Made by a program: the position numbers and the translations under genes. DNA of 50,004 bases. Source: Cytophaga sp. FL35 (lineage in GTDB: Bacteria; Bacteroidota; Bacteroidia; Flavobacteriales; Flavobacteriaceae). A model generated the notes under the pieces. The model had not been told where the DNA came from, searched no databases, and saw only the letters and a program-made list of their open reading frames with translations. The stretch's first letter is position 1. Each line of letters opens with the position of its first letter. The stretch spans positions 1 to 50,004 of the forward strand of contig NZ_JACSOH010000031.1 in assembly GCF_014349235.1 (NCBI RefSeq). The letters run 5' to 3'. Positions 34,151 to 42,829 of this stretch are shown here, piece after piece.

Positions 34151-34488
34151 TGATTTACAATCTAGATAAGATCAATGAGATGGCAGAAGGGGATGAGGCT
34201 TTTATCAACTCCGTTATCTCTGTTTTTTTGGAAGAAGTGCCTCATGATTTGGAGGAACTTGAATCTGCCTTGGAGCAACATAATCATGAAAGGGTCTATA
34301 AGCTGTCCCATAAAATCAAGCCTAACGTTGATCTCTTGGGTATGGAACAGACCAGGGCAACAGCCTTGCAATTGGAAACCATGGGTAAGGACAAGGCTAG
34401 TATGGAAGAAATACGTTCCTTGTTTCCAATGCTAAAAAAAGACATTCACCAAGTAGTAGCAGAACTAAAGAAAGACTTCGATTTATAG
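34150..34488 (+). CDS. Hpt (histidine phosphotransfer) domain protein
   Basis: A 112-aa single-domain phosphotransfer protein. The phosphorylatable His is H54 in YKLSHKIKPNVDLLGM, in a four-helix bundle with the preceding acidic helices (FLEEVPHDLEELESAL). It relays phosphate between a hybrid sensor kinase and a response regulator. No kinase, receiver or regulator gene lies in the window, so it is an orphan. It begins within the stop of the FAH-family gene (TAATG), suggesting coupled expression with it. cinA follows after 26 nt. Confidence 0.85.
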   Translation: MIYNLDKINEMAEGDEAFINSVISVFLEEVPHDLEELESALEQHNHERVYKLSHKIKPNVDLLGMEQTRATALQLETMGKDKASMEEIRSLFPMLKKDIHQVVAELKKDFDL

Positions 34489-34514
34489 TTCTAAATTTCC
34501 CAAATAGTTATTAA

Positions 34515-35774
34515 ATGGATTCACTGCTAGCGGAAATCATCACAATTGGGGATGAGATTCTTATAGGTCAAATTGTTGATACCAATTCGGCATTTATTTC
34601 AAAAGAACTTAATAAGATAGGGGTTTCCGTCTATCAGATTACATCGGTACAAGATGAAAGGGAGCATATTCTGCAAGCATTTGCAGATGCTAAATCGCGC
34701 GTTCAGCTTGTTATTGTTACAGGCGGTTTGGGGCCTACCAAGGACGATATTACCAAACGTACGTTTTGCGAGTTTTTTGATGATACCTTGGTGCAGAATG
34801 ATGAGGTTCTGGAAAATGTTGAAATGCTGTTCAAAAAGCATATAAGTAATACGCCCATATCCGATATAAACAGGCAACAGGCTTTGGTTCCTTCCAAGGC
34901 CCAAGTACTGCAAAATAGGTATGGTACCGCCCCTGGCATGTGGATGCAGCAGGACGGAGTAGTTTTTGTCTCCCTTCCGGGTGTTCCTTTTGAAATGAAA
35001 CACCTCATAACCGAAAAGGTACTTCCAAAGGTTGTAGCAGAGTTTAAAAGACCTTATATCGTTCATAGAACTTTGGTAACCTATGGCATGGGAGAAAGTT
35101 CCATTGCCGCTAGGTTGGAGGATTTTGAGGACAACCTGCCACCCTTTATTAAATTAGCATATTTACCAAGTCTCGGAAAGGTTAGACTACGTCTTTCCGC
35201 AAAAGGTACGGATGGTGAGAAGTTGCATAAGGCGATGGAAAAGGAAGTAGGGTCACTGCATGATCTTGTAAAGGATATTTTATATGGTGTAGACGATGAA
35301 GAGACCCTAGAGGAAGTTATTGCCAAGTTGCTTACGAGTAAAAAAATGACTTTGGCCACCGCGGAGAGTTGTACGGGAGGAAAAATAGCGGAGCAAATAA
35401 CGTCCCTTCCGGGAGCATCTGCCTATTATAAGGGAACGGTGGTAAGCTATGCTACGGAGGTTAAAATTGATGTTTTAAAAGTTCAAAGAGATGCCATCAA
35501 CGAACATTCCGTGGTAAGTGCTGAGGTGGCCGTTCAAATGGCCGAAAGTGTGAAGCATATAATGCAATCCCATTTTGCGATTGCCACAACAGGCAATGCA
35601 GGACCTTCAAAGGGAGATTCAGATGCTGAAATTGGTACGGTTTTTATAGCTGTTGCTACTCCTACCGAAATTATTGTGGAGAAATTCAACATGGGAAACC
35701 ATAGGGAAAGAATAGTCCAAAAGACCGTGCACAAGGCGCTGGAGCTGTTGCAAAAAGAAATTTTAAAAATCTAG
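34515..35774 (+). CDS. cinA: CinA-like nicotinamide-nucleotide amidase / competence-damage protein
   Basis: A 419-aa protein with two domains. The N-terminal MoCF-like COG1058 domain (about 1-170: [43 protein letters not shown]) is an ADP-ribose pyrophosphatase in relatives. The C-terminal PncC domain (about 260-419: [49 protein letters not shown]) deamidates nicotinamide mononucleotide, recycling it for NAD. In the window's order it follows Hpt closely (26 nt) and is followed by the promoter of the ribosomal protein operon. Confidence 0.95.
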   Translation: MDSLLAEIITIGDEILIGQIVDTNSAFISKELNKIGVSVYQITSVQDEREHILQAFADAKSRVQLVIVTGGLGPTKDDITKRTFCEFFDDTLVQNDEVLENVEMLFKKHISNTPISDINRQQALVPSKAQVLQNRYGTAPGMWMQQDGVVFVSLPGVPFEMKHLITEKVLPKVVAEFKRPYIVHRTLVTYGMGESSIAARLEDFEDNLPPFIKLAYLPSLGKVRLRLSAKGTDGEKLHKAMEKEVGSLHDLVKDILYGVDDEETLEEVIAKLLTSKKMTLATAESCTGGKIAEQITSLPGASAYYKGTVVSYATEVKIDVLKVQRDAINEHSVVSAEVAVQMAESVKHIMQSHFAIATTGNAGPSKGDSDAEIGTVFIAVATPTEIIVEKFNMGNHRERIVQKTVHKALELLQKEILKI

Positions 35775-35782
35775 AATTTTCT

Positions 35783-35814
35783 TTTGTCTGTCCCGTAAAA
35801 ATGATATAAATTTG
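35783..35814 (+). promoter_or_regulatory. promoter of the rpmB-rpmG operon
   Basis: TTTG at 35783-35786, a 20-nt spacer and TAAATTTG at 35807-35814, an excellent -33/-7 match. The leader to rpmB is about 22 nt. Confidence 0.65.
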
Positions 35815-35841
35815 CAGCCTGTTTAAAGAAAAATCAGCGCA

Positions 35842-36078
35842 ATGTCAAAAGTTTGTGAAATTACGGGTAAGAGGGCGATGTCTGGAAACAATGTTTCTTT
35901 TTCCATCAATAAGACCAAAAGAAGGTTTAACGTTAATCTTTCTAAGAAACGTTTTTATATTCCGGAAGAAGACCGTTGGGTAACTTTGAAGGTATCTGCC
36001 AAAGCGTTGAAGATTATCAACAAAAGAGGTGTTTCTGCCGTTTTGAAGGAGGCTAAGGCACAAGGACTTATAAAATAA
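35842..36078 (+). CDS. rpmB: 50S ribosomal protein bL28
   Basis: A 78-aa basic protein of the large ribosomal subunit. MSKVCEITGKRAMSGNNVSFSINKTKRRF and the C-terminal LKIINKRGVSAVLKEAK match bL28. First gene of the rpmB-rpmG-DUF4295 run, with its own strong promoter. Confidence 0.98.
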   Translation: MSKVCEITGKRAMSGNNVSFSINKTKRRFNVNLSKKRFYIPEEDRWVTLKVSAKALKIINKRGVSAVLKEAKAQGLIK

Positions 36079-36089
36079 GCTAGATTACG

Positions 36090-36272
36090 ATGGCAAAAAA
36101 AGGTAATAGAATTCAGGTTATTTTAGAGTGTACTGAGCACAAGGAATCTGGTAAGCCAGGTACTTCAAGGTACATTACTACCAAAAACAAGAAGAATACT
36201 CCAGAAAGAATGGAGATTAAAAAATTCAACCCCATTCTTAAAAGAATGACGGTTCATAAAGAAATTAAGTAA
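36090..36272 (+). CDS. rpmG: 50S ribosomal protein bL33
   Basis: A 60-aa large-subunit protein. [17 protein letters not shown] and [22 protein letters not shown] are diagnostic. The zinc-binding Cys pairs of the C+ form are absent (a single Cys at residue 14), so this is the zinc-independent form. It starts 11 nt after rpmB. Confidence 0.98.
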   Translation: MAKKGNRIQVILECTEHKESGKPGTSRYITTKNKKNTPERMEIKKFNPILKRMTVHKEIK

Positions 36273-36312
36273 GATAGTTTCTACCAAAAAGTAGAATAAA
36301 AAAATAATAGCC

Positions 36313-36465
36313 ATGGCAAAGAAGACGGTAGCAAGTTTACAGACAAGTTCAAAAAGATTGACAAAGGCCATTAAAATGGTTAAGTCTCCAAAAAGTGGTG
36401 CTTACACATTCGTAGAGTCTGTTATGGCTCCTGAACTTGTTAATGAGTGGTTGTCGAAAAAATAA
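36313..36465 (+). CDS. DUF4295 family small basic protein (50 aa), possibly ribosomal
   Basis: A 50-aa, very basic protein (AKKTVASLQTSSKRLTKAIK, then MVKSPKSGAYTFVESVM, ending EWLSKK). It matches the DUF4295 family, found next to rpmB and rpmG across Bacteroidota. It lies 40 nt after rpmG and before the operon's terminator. I recall that a Bacteroidota-specific large-subunit protein (named bL38) was reported from the Flavobacterium johnsoniae ribosome; size, charge and position would fit, but I cannot confirm that it is this family. Confidence 0.88.
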   Translation: MAKKTVASLQTSSKRLTKAIKMVKSPKSGAYTFVESVMAPELVNEWLSKK

Positions 36466-36484
36466 TCGCTTTAAAAAATATTTG

Positions 36485-36518
36485 AGGCCTCTTTCGAAAG
36501 AAAGGGGCTTTTTTTTTG
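36485..36518 (+). terminator. terminator of the rpmB operon
   Basis: AGGCCTCTTTC (36485-36495) pairs with GAAAGGGGCTT (36500-36510) with two G-T wobbles around a GAAA tetraloop, followed by eight T residues. Confidence 0.9.
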
Positions 36519-36602
36519 AATTGCGATTAAAAATTATGCACTTTTTCCCTTTATGAACTTGGCGCTGACTTTCTTATATTTACAGCCACCAATTAGTGTA
36601 TC

Positions 36603-37556
36603 ATGAGTTTATTTAAAAATATCTTCTCTTCTAAGAAAAAAGAGACGTTGGACAAAGGGTTGGAAAAATCCAAAACTTCTTTTTTTTCGAAGTTAAGTAA
36701 GGCCGTTGCCGGAAAATCCAAGGTAGATGATGACGTTTTGGACAATCTGGAAGAGGTATTGGTAACCTCGGATGTGGGTGTAAATACGACTCTAAAAATT
36801 ATTGATAGAATTGAAGCCCGGGTTGCCAAGGATAAATATATGGGGACGGAGGAGCTTAATACCATTTTAAGACAAGAAATTGCAGGCCTTCTTTCTGAAA
36901 CCCATTCTGGCGAGGAAACGGAGTTTACCGTACCACAGAACAAAAAGCCTTATGTGATAATGGTTGTGGGGGTAAATGGAGTAGGTAAGACTACCACCAT
37001 TGGAAAATTGGCACATCAATACAAACAAAAAGGATTAAAAGTAGTATTGGGGGCGGCAGATACCTTTAGAGCTGCGGCTATTGACCAATTACAGGTTTGG
37101 GCAGATAGGGTAGAGGTACCTATAATCAAACAAAAAATGGGAAGTGATCCAGCTTCCGTTGCTTTTGACACTTTGAGCTCTGCTGTTAAGCAAGATGCCG
37201 ATGTGGTCATTATTGATACCGCTGGTAGGTTGCATAATAAGGTGAATTTAATGAACGAGCTTACCAAAGTGAAAAGGGTAATGCAAAAAGTTGTGGAAGA
37301 TACACCGCATGATGTATTATTGGTCTTGGACGGTTCAACGGGTCAAAATGCTTTTGAACAGGCCAAACAATTTACCAAAGCAACCGAGGTTACCTCCTTG
37401 GCCGTTACCAAATTGGACGGCACAGCCAAAGGTGGAGTGGTCATTGGGATTAGTGACCAATTTAAGATACCTGTAAAATATATTGGCGTAGGTGAAGGAA
37501 TAGAAGACCTTCAGGTTTTTAATAAATACGAATTTGTAGATTCTTTCTTCGGATAG
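36603..37556 (+). CDS. ftsY: signal recognition particle receptor FtsY
   Basis: A 317-aa SRP GTPase that docks ribosome-nascent chain complexes at the membrane. It has a short basic N-terminus (no long acidic A domain, as usual in Bacteroidota), the N-domain helical bundle, and the G domain with GVNGVGKTTTIGKLA (G1), DTFRAAAIDQL, IIDTAGRLHNK (G3), VTKLDGTAKGG (G4) and the GVGEGIEDLQVF end. It ends 3 nt from the convergent serine-hydrolase gene with no terminator between them. Confidence 0.97.
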   Translation: MSLFKNIFSSKKKETLDKGLEKSKTSFFSKLSKAVAGKSKVDDDVLDNLEEVLVTSDVGVNTTLKIIDRIEARVAKDKYMGTEELNTILRQEIAGLLSETHSGEETEFTVPQNKKPYVIMVVGVNGVGKTTTIGKLAHQYKQKGLKVVLGAADTFRAAAIDQLQVWADRVEVPIIKQKMGSDPASVAFDTLSSAVKQDADVVIIDTAGRLHNKVNLMNELTKVKRVMQKVVEDTPHDVLLVLDGSTGQNAFEQAKQFTKATEVTSLAVTKLDGTAKGGVVIGISDQFKIPVKYIGVGEGIEDLQVFNKYEFVDSFFG

Positions 37557-37559
37557 TAT

Positions 37560-38705
37560 TTAGGGGTTCATCACTGCATTTAATCGCGTCCAAATTCCTT
37601 CATCAAAACTTGAAGGACCAAGGTTGTTCTCACTGGCATCTCCACCTAAGCGTACAACTACTAAATTTTCACTGGGTATAACATATAGTTTTTGGTCATT
37701 TGCTCCAAGTCCGGCAATGAGGTCTAAGGGAGCAGAAGGAATTAGTGACCCTTCAAATAAATCTTCTGAACCTGGTGCCCTAAAAGATTCTTTTCCGTTC
37801 AGCCACCATAAGTAACCATAACTAGGATTCAATTCTTGGGAGCTATTGGTCATTGAATCAAAATAGTCTTTGTTGGAAAGAACGGATATATCGTTCCAAT
37901 CTCCCTTATTTAAAATTAGCAGGCCAAATCTGCCCATGCTACGTGCGTTGCTAAAAAAGAGATTGTTATAGCCCACCTTTACCCAATTTCCTTCCATTCC
38001 TATTGCGTCACCAATTTTTGTTTTATAATATTCTTTAAAGTCGGTGCCGGTAGCATTACTGATCACTTGATCAAGCAAGGTGTAAGGGGCATTGTGATAG
38101 TACCAAAAATCATTGGGGTCGTTCAGAAAATTTAAACACTCTGGGTCATAGCAGAAAATATCTTGCGTATAGTCCAAACCCGTGGTCATGGTTAACTGAT
38201 TTCTAACGGTAATGGCACTTTCTTTTTCCACTTCCATGCTGGTCCACCCTGGGTTTAAATGTAAGGTTACGGGATCCTCAATTGATAATTTGTTTTCTTC
38301 TTGTGCAATGCCTACCATTAAAGCGGTAAGTGTTTTACCGGCGGAGTTCCACGTGTGTTTGGATTCTTGTGTGAAATCACCATAATACCATTCAATGACG
38401 AGTCTTCCGTTCTTTAACACCAAAAAGGCATCGGTACCCTTTTCTTGTAGGTATTCTGATAAATTATCGGCCTCAGTTGGGTTCCAGTTAAGTTCGTTCA
38501 AAGTATATTGTTCCCATTCATCGGAAGCTACAGGAGGAAAATAAAGGGATTCGTCCATCGGGTCTACGTCTTCGTTGCCTGTGCTGTTATCCCCATCTTC
38601 AGCAGTTATTATTTGTTGTTCGGTCTCCATTCCATCTTTATCAGTGGAACAGGAACTGGTCCATAGGGCTGAACATAATATAAAAGTCCAATATCGAAAT
38701 TTCAT
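37560..38705 (-). CDS. serine hydrolase lipoprotein, class C beta-lactamase family
   Basis: A 381-aa lipoprotein with a signal and lipobox ending WTSSC19, followed by an acidic linker rich in Asp and Glu. The penicillin-binding-like fold has S121-x-x-K124 in WNSAGKTLTAL and Y203-x-N205 in YYHNAPYTL, with the C-terminal GLGANDQKLYVIP in the usual HxG/KTG position. The family includes DD-peptidases, esterases and 6-aminohexanoate-dimer hydrolase-like enzymes; the LDYTQDIF and NDFWYYHN segments are closest to the latter group. Location is the outer membrane or periplasm. Substrate unknown. It is monocistronic. Confidence 0.87.
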   Translation of the reverse strand: MKFRYWTFILCSALWTSSCSTDKDGMETEQQIITAEDGDNSTGNEDVDPMDESLYFPPVASDEWEQYTLNELNWNPTEADNLSEYLQEKGTDAFLVLKNGRLVIEWYYGDFTQESKHTWNSAGKTLTALMVGIAQEENKLSIEDPVTLHLNPGWTSMEVEKESAITVRNQLTMTTGLDYTQDIFCYDPECLNFLNDPNDFWYYHNAPYTLLDQVISNATGTDFKEYYKTKIGDAIGMEGNWVKVGYNNLFFSNARSMGRFGLLILNKGDWNDISVLSNKDYFDSMTNSSQELNPSYGYLWWLNGKESFRAPGSEDLFEGSLIPSAPLDLIAGLGANDQKLYVIPSENLVVVRLGGDASENNLGPSSFDEGIWTRLNAVMNP

Positions 38706-38786
38706 AAGTATTGTTTTCTATCTAGGAACAAAACGTAAAAAAGTAAGAAATCGTCTTAATTATATCCCCAAACAGAGTTCAAGTTG

Positions 38787-38794
38787 TATTTTTG
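38787..38794 (+). promoter_or_regulatory. -7 box TATTTTTG for rimO
   Basis: It matches TAnnTTTG 17 nt before the rimO ATG at 38812. Confidence 0.45.
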
Positions 38795-38811
38795 CATCCC
38801 AATAAAATTCA

Positions 38812-40113
38812 ATGCGCACAAAGACTCTTAAGAAAAACAGAATCAACGTAGTAACCTTGGGTTGCTCCAAAAATCTCTATGACTCAGAAGTACTCATGGG
38901 GCAGCTTCGGGCAAATCAAAAGGAGGTGGTTCATGAAGAAGATGGTAATGTTGTGGTCATAAATACCTGTGGGTTTATTGCCAATGCAAAAGAAGAAAGC
39001 GTTAACACCATATTGGAGTATGTTCAGAAAAAGGAAGCTGGGCAAGTAGATAAGGTTTTTGTAACAGGGTGCTTGAGCGAGCGTTACAAACCGGACCTTC
39101 AGAAAGAAATTCCCAATGTGGACCAATACTTCGGTACAAGCGAACTACCTAATCTTTTGAAAGCGCTAGGTGCGGATTATAAACATGAACTTATTGGGGA
39201 GCGGTTGACCACTACTCCTAAAAACTATGCGTACCTTAAAATTGCGGAAGGTTGTGATAGACCTTGCTCTTTTTGTGCTATTCCGTTAATGCGCGGCAAA
39301 CATAAGAGTACACCTATAGAAGATTTGGTTACGGAGGCTGAAAAATTAGCTTCCAAGGGTGTGCAAGAACTTATTTTAATTGCTCAGGACCTTACCTATT
39401 ATGGTTTAGATCTATATAAAAAACGGAACTTGGCCGAACTTTTGGAAAATTTGGTCAAGGTGGAGGGTATTGAATGGATTCGTTTGCACTATGCTTTTCC
39501 TACCGGCTTTCCCATGGATGTACTGGAGGTAATGAAAAGGGAGCCAAAAATCTGTAACTACCTTGATATACCGCTTCAGCATATATCGGATTCCATCCTT
39601 AAAAGTATGCGTAGAGGTACTACTCAAGCCAAGACTACCAAGCTGTTACAAGACTTTAGGCAAGCTGTTCCCGGAATGACCATTAGAACTACCTTAATAG
39701 TAGGTTATCCTGGTGAAACAGAAGAAGATTTTCAGATATTAAAGGAATGGGTAAAGCAAATGCGCTTTGAAAGATTGGGTTGTTTTACCTATAGTCATGA
39801 AGAAAATACGCATGCCTTTTCGTTGGTAGATGATGTGTCAGAGGATGTTAAGCAAGAACGAGCCAATGAAATCATGGAGCTTCAGTCCCAGATTTCATGG
39901 GAACTTAACCAAGAAAAAATTGGCCGTACTTTCAAATGTATGATTGATAGGAAAGAAGGCAACTATTTTGTGGGGCGAACGGAGTTTGATTCTCCAGACG
40001 TTGATAATGAAGTGCTAATCGATGCTACACAGCACTATTTAAAACAAGGAGAGTTTGCCGAAATCAAAATATTTGATGCGGCAGATTTTGATTTGTATGG
40101 AGAGCCCGTTTAG
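38812..40113 (+). CDS. rimO: ribosomal protein uS12 methylthiotransferase RimO
   Basis: A 433-aa radical SAM enzyme that adds a methylthio group to an Asp of ribosomal protein uS12. The N-terminal UPF0004 domain begins VVTLGCSKNLYDSEVLMGQL and holds the Cys ligands of the second 4Fe-4S cluster (CGFIANAKEESV, TGCLSERY). The radical SAM cluster is C148-x3-C152-x2-C155 in EGCDRPCSFCAIP. The C-terminal TRAM domain starts near 375. The LGCSKN start distinguishes RimO from MiaB. It is monocistronic. Confidence 0.96.
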   Translation: MRTKTLKKNRINVVTLGCSKNLYDSEVLMGQLRANQKEVVHEEDGNVVVINTCGFIANAKEESVNTILEYVQKKEAGQVDKVFVTGCLSERYKPDLQKEIPNVDQYFGTSELPNLLKALGADYKHELIGERLTTTPKNYAYLKIAEGCDRPCSFCAIPLMRGKHKSTPIEDLVTEAEKLASKGVQELILIAQDLTYYGLDLYKKRNLAELLENLVKVEGIEWIRLHYAFPTGFPMDVLEVMKREPKICNYLDIPLQHISDSILKSMRRGTTQAKTTKLLQDFRQAVPGMTIRTTLIVGYPGETEEDFQILKEWVKQMRFERLGCFTYSHEENTHAFSLVDDVSEDVKQERANEIMELQSQISWELNQEKIGRTFKCMIDRKEGNYFVGRTEFDSPDVDNEVLIDATQHYLKQGEFAEIKIFDAADFDLYGEPV

Positions 40114-40211
40114 TTAGTTCAACTATTTATTTTATACTTCCAATTGTTTTAGGGGTTTTGCATTTCTAGACTTTAGTTTTTTCATTACTTTAGGGAAATC
40201 AACTAAATTTT

Positions 40212-40232
40212 TGTCAATAATTAAAATTGACA
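40212..40232. promoter_or_regulatory. operator-like palindrome TGTCAAT-N7-ATTGACA
   Basis: A perfect 7-bp inverted repeat (40212-40218 with 40226-40232), 22 nt before the dgoD start. A near-consensus -7 box, CATATTTG, starts at 40231, so a bound protein would block the promoter. It is most likely the site of a GntR-type or similar regulator that is not encoded in the window. Confidence 0.5.
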
Positions 40233-40254
40233 TATTTGAAACTACCTAACTATA

Positions 40255-41412
40255 ATGAATGACCTTCTGATTGAAAAAGTGGAACTTTTTAAAGTTCCCC
40301 CAAGATGGCTTTTTCTAAAAATTACTACAAAAAGCGGACTTATAGGCTGGGGCGAGCCTGTAGTTGAAGGTAAGGCAGCAACCGTGGAGGCCTGCGTCCA
40401 CGAACTCTCAAAATTTATTATTGGACGGTCCGCAAACGATATAGAGGATATATGGCAGACCCTCTATGCTGGTGGATTCTATAGGGGCGGTCCTATCTTA
40501 ATGAGTGCTCTTTCAGGAATTGATCAAGCCTTGTGGGATATTAAAGGAAAATACTTGAATGCTCCTGTTTACGAACTTTTGGGAGGTGCCGTACGGAAAA
40601 AAATGAAAATGTACTGTTGGATCGGCGGTGACCATCCTGAAGTGGTGCTTGAGCAAGCTAGGGAGAAAGTACAGCAAGGATTTAAGGCAGTTAAGATGAA
40701 TGCCACAGGAGCCTTTGCGTGGATTGATTCTATTGAAAAAGTAAAAACCGTAGCCCAAAATATAAAACTTCTAAGGGAAGAGTTTGGTAATCAATTGGAT
40801 ATAGGTCTTGATTTTCATGGGAGAATTCATAAAGGTATGGTCAAGCGTTTGATTGATGAGTTACTTCCGTATAATCCCATGTTTATTGAGGAACCCGTTT
40901 TAAGTGGAAACAATGAGGCGTTGGACCATATTTATTCCTTTACCTCCATTCCGATCGCTACTGGGGAACGTATGTTTTCCAGATGGGATTTTAAAGAACT
41001 GCTTCACAGGGGAACTGTAGACATAATTCAACCAGATTTAAGTCACGCCGGTGGAATTAGCGAGGTGAGAAGAATTGCGTCCATGGCAGAAGCCTATGAC
41101 GTGGCATTGGCTCCGCATTGCCCTTTAGGGCCAATTGCCCTAGCTTCTTGCTTACATATAGATTTTACTTCTATCAACGCATTCATTCAAGAAAGTAGTT
41201 TGGGCATTCATTACAATCAAGGTTTTGATTTATTGGATTATATGGGGAATCCAGAAGTATTTGATATAGCTGATGGCTATATTGATTTGCTAAAGGGGCC
41301 TGGTTTGGGGATTCAAATGAATGAGGAAAAGCTTCGGGAAGGCCAAAATATAGGACACGATTGGAACAATCCTATTTGGCGAAACCCAGATGGAAGCTTT
41401 GCGGAATGGTAG
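40255..41412 (+). CDS. dgoD: galactonate dehydratase-like enzyme (enolase superfamily)
   Basis: A 385-aa enzyme of the mandelate-racemase subgroup of the enolase superfamily. IGWGEPVVEGKAATVEACV and ALWDIKGKYLNAPVYELLGG are typical of D-galactonate dehydratase, whose E. coli form has about the same length. Metal ligands are Asp in GLDFHGRIHKG, Glu in FIEEPVL and Glu in ATGERMFSR; the catalytic His is in LAPHCPLGPIA. It dehydrates D-galactonate to 2-keto-3-deoxygalactonate. A related acid sugar is possible. It heads an operon with a GntP permease and an SMP-30 lactonase and is preceded by the palindrome. Confidence 0.88.
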   Translation: MNDLLIEKVELFKVPPRWLFLKITTKSGLIGWGEPVVEGKAATVEACVHELSKFIIGRSANDIEDIWQTLYAGGFYRGGPILMSALSGIDQALWDIKGKYLNAPVYELLGGAVRKKMKMYCWIGGDHPEVVLEQAREKVQQGFKAVKMNATGAFAWIDSIEKVKTVAQNIKLLREEFGNQLDIGLDFHGRIHKGMVKRLIDELLPYNPMFIEEPVLSGNNEALDHIYSFTSIPIATGERMFSRWDFKELLHRGTVDIIQPDLSHAGGISEVRRIASMAEAYDVALAPHCPLGPIALASCLHIDFTSINAFIQESSLGIHYNQGFDLLDYMGNPEVFDIADGYIDLLKGPGLGIQMNEEKLREGQNIGHDWNNPIWRNPDGSFAEW

Positions 41413-41469
41413 TTCTATCACATACCGATAACAATACTCGATAAGAGAAAATAATAAGATTCCAGTTTT

Positions 41470-42792
41470 ATGATTTATGTAATTGCACTTCTTTTGGCCT
41501 TGACCTTTATTGTGGTAGGGATTGTCAAATGGAAAATTCATCCCTTTTTTGTGTTACTGCTTGCGGCTATAGTTTATGGTTTTATAACGGGGATGGACAT
41601 TGATCGTATAATTTCATCGGTTAACGATGGTTTTGGTAGTATCATGGGTAAAATTGGTTTGATTATTTTCTTTGGGGTGGCGATTGGTACCATTTTGGAA
41701 AAATCAGGTGGTGCCATGGTAATTGCCAGTAGAATGATTAAGCTAATAGGCGAAAAATCCATTCATTTGGCAATGATGCTTACCGGATACTTGTTATCTA
41801 TTCCGGTTTTTGCCGATAGTGCCTTCATCATTATGAACTCATTGAACAAAGCACTGTCCGATAAGGCCAAAGTATCCTTTGCCGGTACAACTGCTGCCAT
41901 GGCTTTGGGTTTGACCGCTACCCATGTAATGGTACCACCAACGCCTGGTCCCATTGCCGCTGCAGGTATATTAAATGCAGATTTGGGTAGTGTTATTCTT
42001 TGGGGGCTTATCATAAGCTCACTTTCCTTGGTTTCTTGCTACTTTTTTGCCATCAAGATTGCCGCCAAGGTGCAGGTGCCCATTGTTATGGCAACCTCAA
42101 AAGATGCGCTACATCAACCAAAATTGAGGCTATCCCTTCTATGTATTGTGGTCCCAATTGTGTTGATTGTGCTGAAATCCATTTTTGATTATCCGGAATT
42201 GGCACTAACGGATTTGGCTATCTACCCGGTCATTGCCTTCTTGGGAAGTCCGGTCATTGCATTGTTAATTGGGGTTGCACTTGCGTTGCTGTTACCGAAA
42301 AAGTTGGATGAAAAAGTATATTCCGCTACCGGTTGGTTGGGCGATTCTGTGCGAATTGCAGCTCCCATTATTTTAATTACCGGGGCGGGAGGAATTTTCG
42401 GTTCCATGTTGCAAAATTCTGGTATTGCAGATGTAATTACAGAAAATTTCTCGGGTATGTCCATTGGTCTCTTTTTTCCATTTTTATTGGCGGCCTGTCT
42501 AAAAACAACCCAAGGTTCCTCCACAGTGGCCTTGATTACTACGGCATCTATTGTTGCCCCTATGTTGCCCGCTTTGGGATTGGAAGAAACATTTATGAGA
42601 ACCATGACTGTTCTTGCCATTGGTGCAGGGTCTACCGTGGTCTCCCATGCTAATGACAGTTTCTTTTGGGTGTTGACGCAATTGACCGGTATGGACGTGA
42701 AACAGGGAAATCAAGTGCAAACCTTGGGGACACTTGTATTAGGTACTACTGCCATCACACTTATATATCTTATCTCAAAAGTGATGGTGTAG
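41470..42792 (+). CDS. GntP family gluconate/aldonate permease
   Basis: A 440-aa membrane transporter with about 12 helices and GntP family motifs: GFGSIMGKIGLIIFFGVAIG, FADSAFIIMNSLNKAL, ALGLTATHVMVPPTPGPIAA, AACLKTTQGSSTVALITTAS and SHANDSFFWVL. It imports gluconate or related aldonates with protons. Its position after the galactonate dehydratase gene (57-nt gap) suggests that galactonate is the cargo, though gluconate remains possible. Confidence 0.9.
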   Translation: MIYVIALLLALTFIVVGIVKWKIHPFFVLLLAAIVYGFITGMDIDRIISSVNDGFGSIMGKIGLIIFFGVAIGTILEKSGGAMVIASRMIKLIGEKSIHLAMMLTGYLLSIPVFADSAFIIMNSLNKALSDKAKVSFAGTTAAMALGLTATHVMVPPTPGPIAAAGILNADLGSVILWGLIISSLSLVSCYFFAIKIAAKVQVPIVMATSKDALHQPKLRLSLLCIVVPIVLIVLKSIFDYPELALTDLAIYPVIAFLGSPVIALLIGVALALLLPKKLDEKVYSATGWLGDSVRIAAPIILITGAGGIFGSMLQNSGIADVITENFSGMSIGLFFPFLLAACLKTTQGSSTVALITTASIVAPMLPALGLEETFMRTMTVLAIGAGSTVVSHANDSFFWVLTQLTGMDVKQGNQVQTLGTLVLGTTAITLIYLISKVMV

Positions 42793-42829
42793 GTTTTTAA
42801 TTGTTTGAGCGAAATAAAACTTGAATAAA

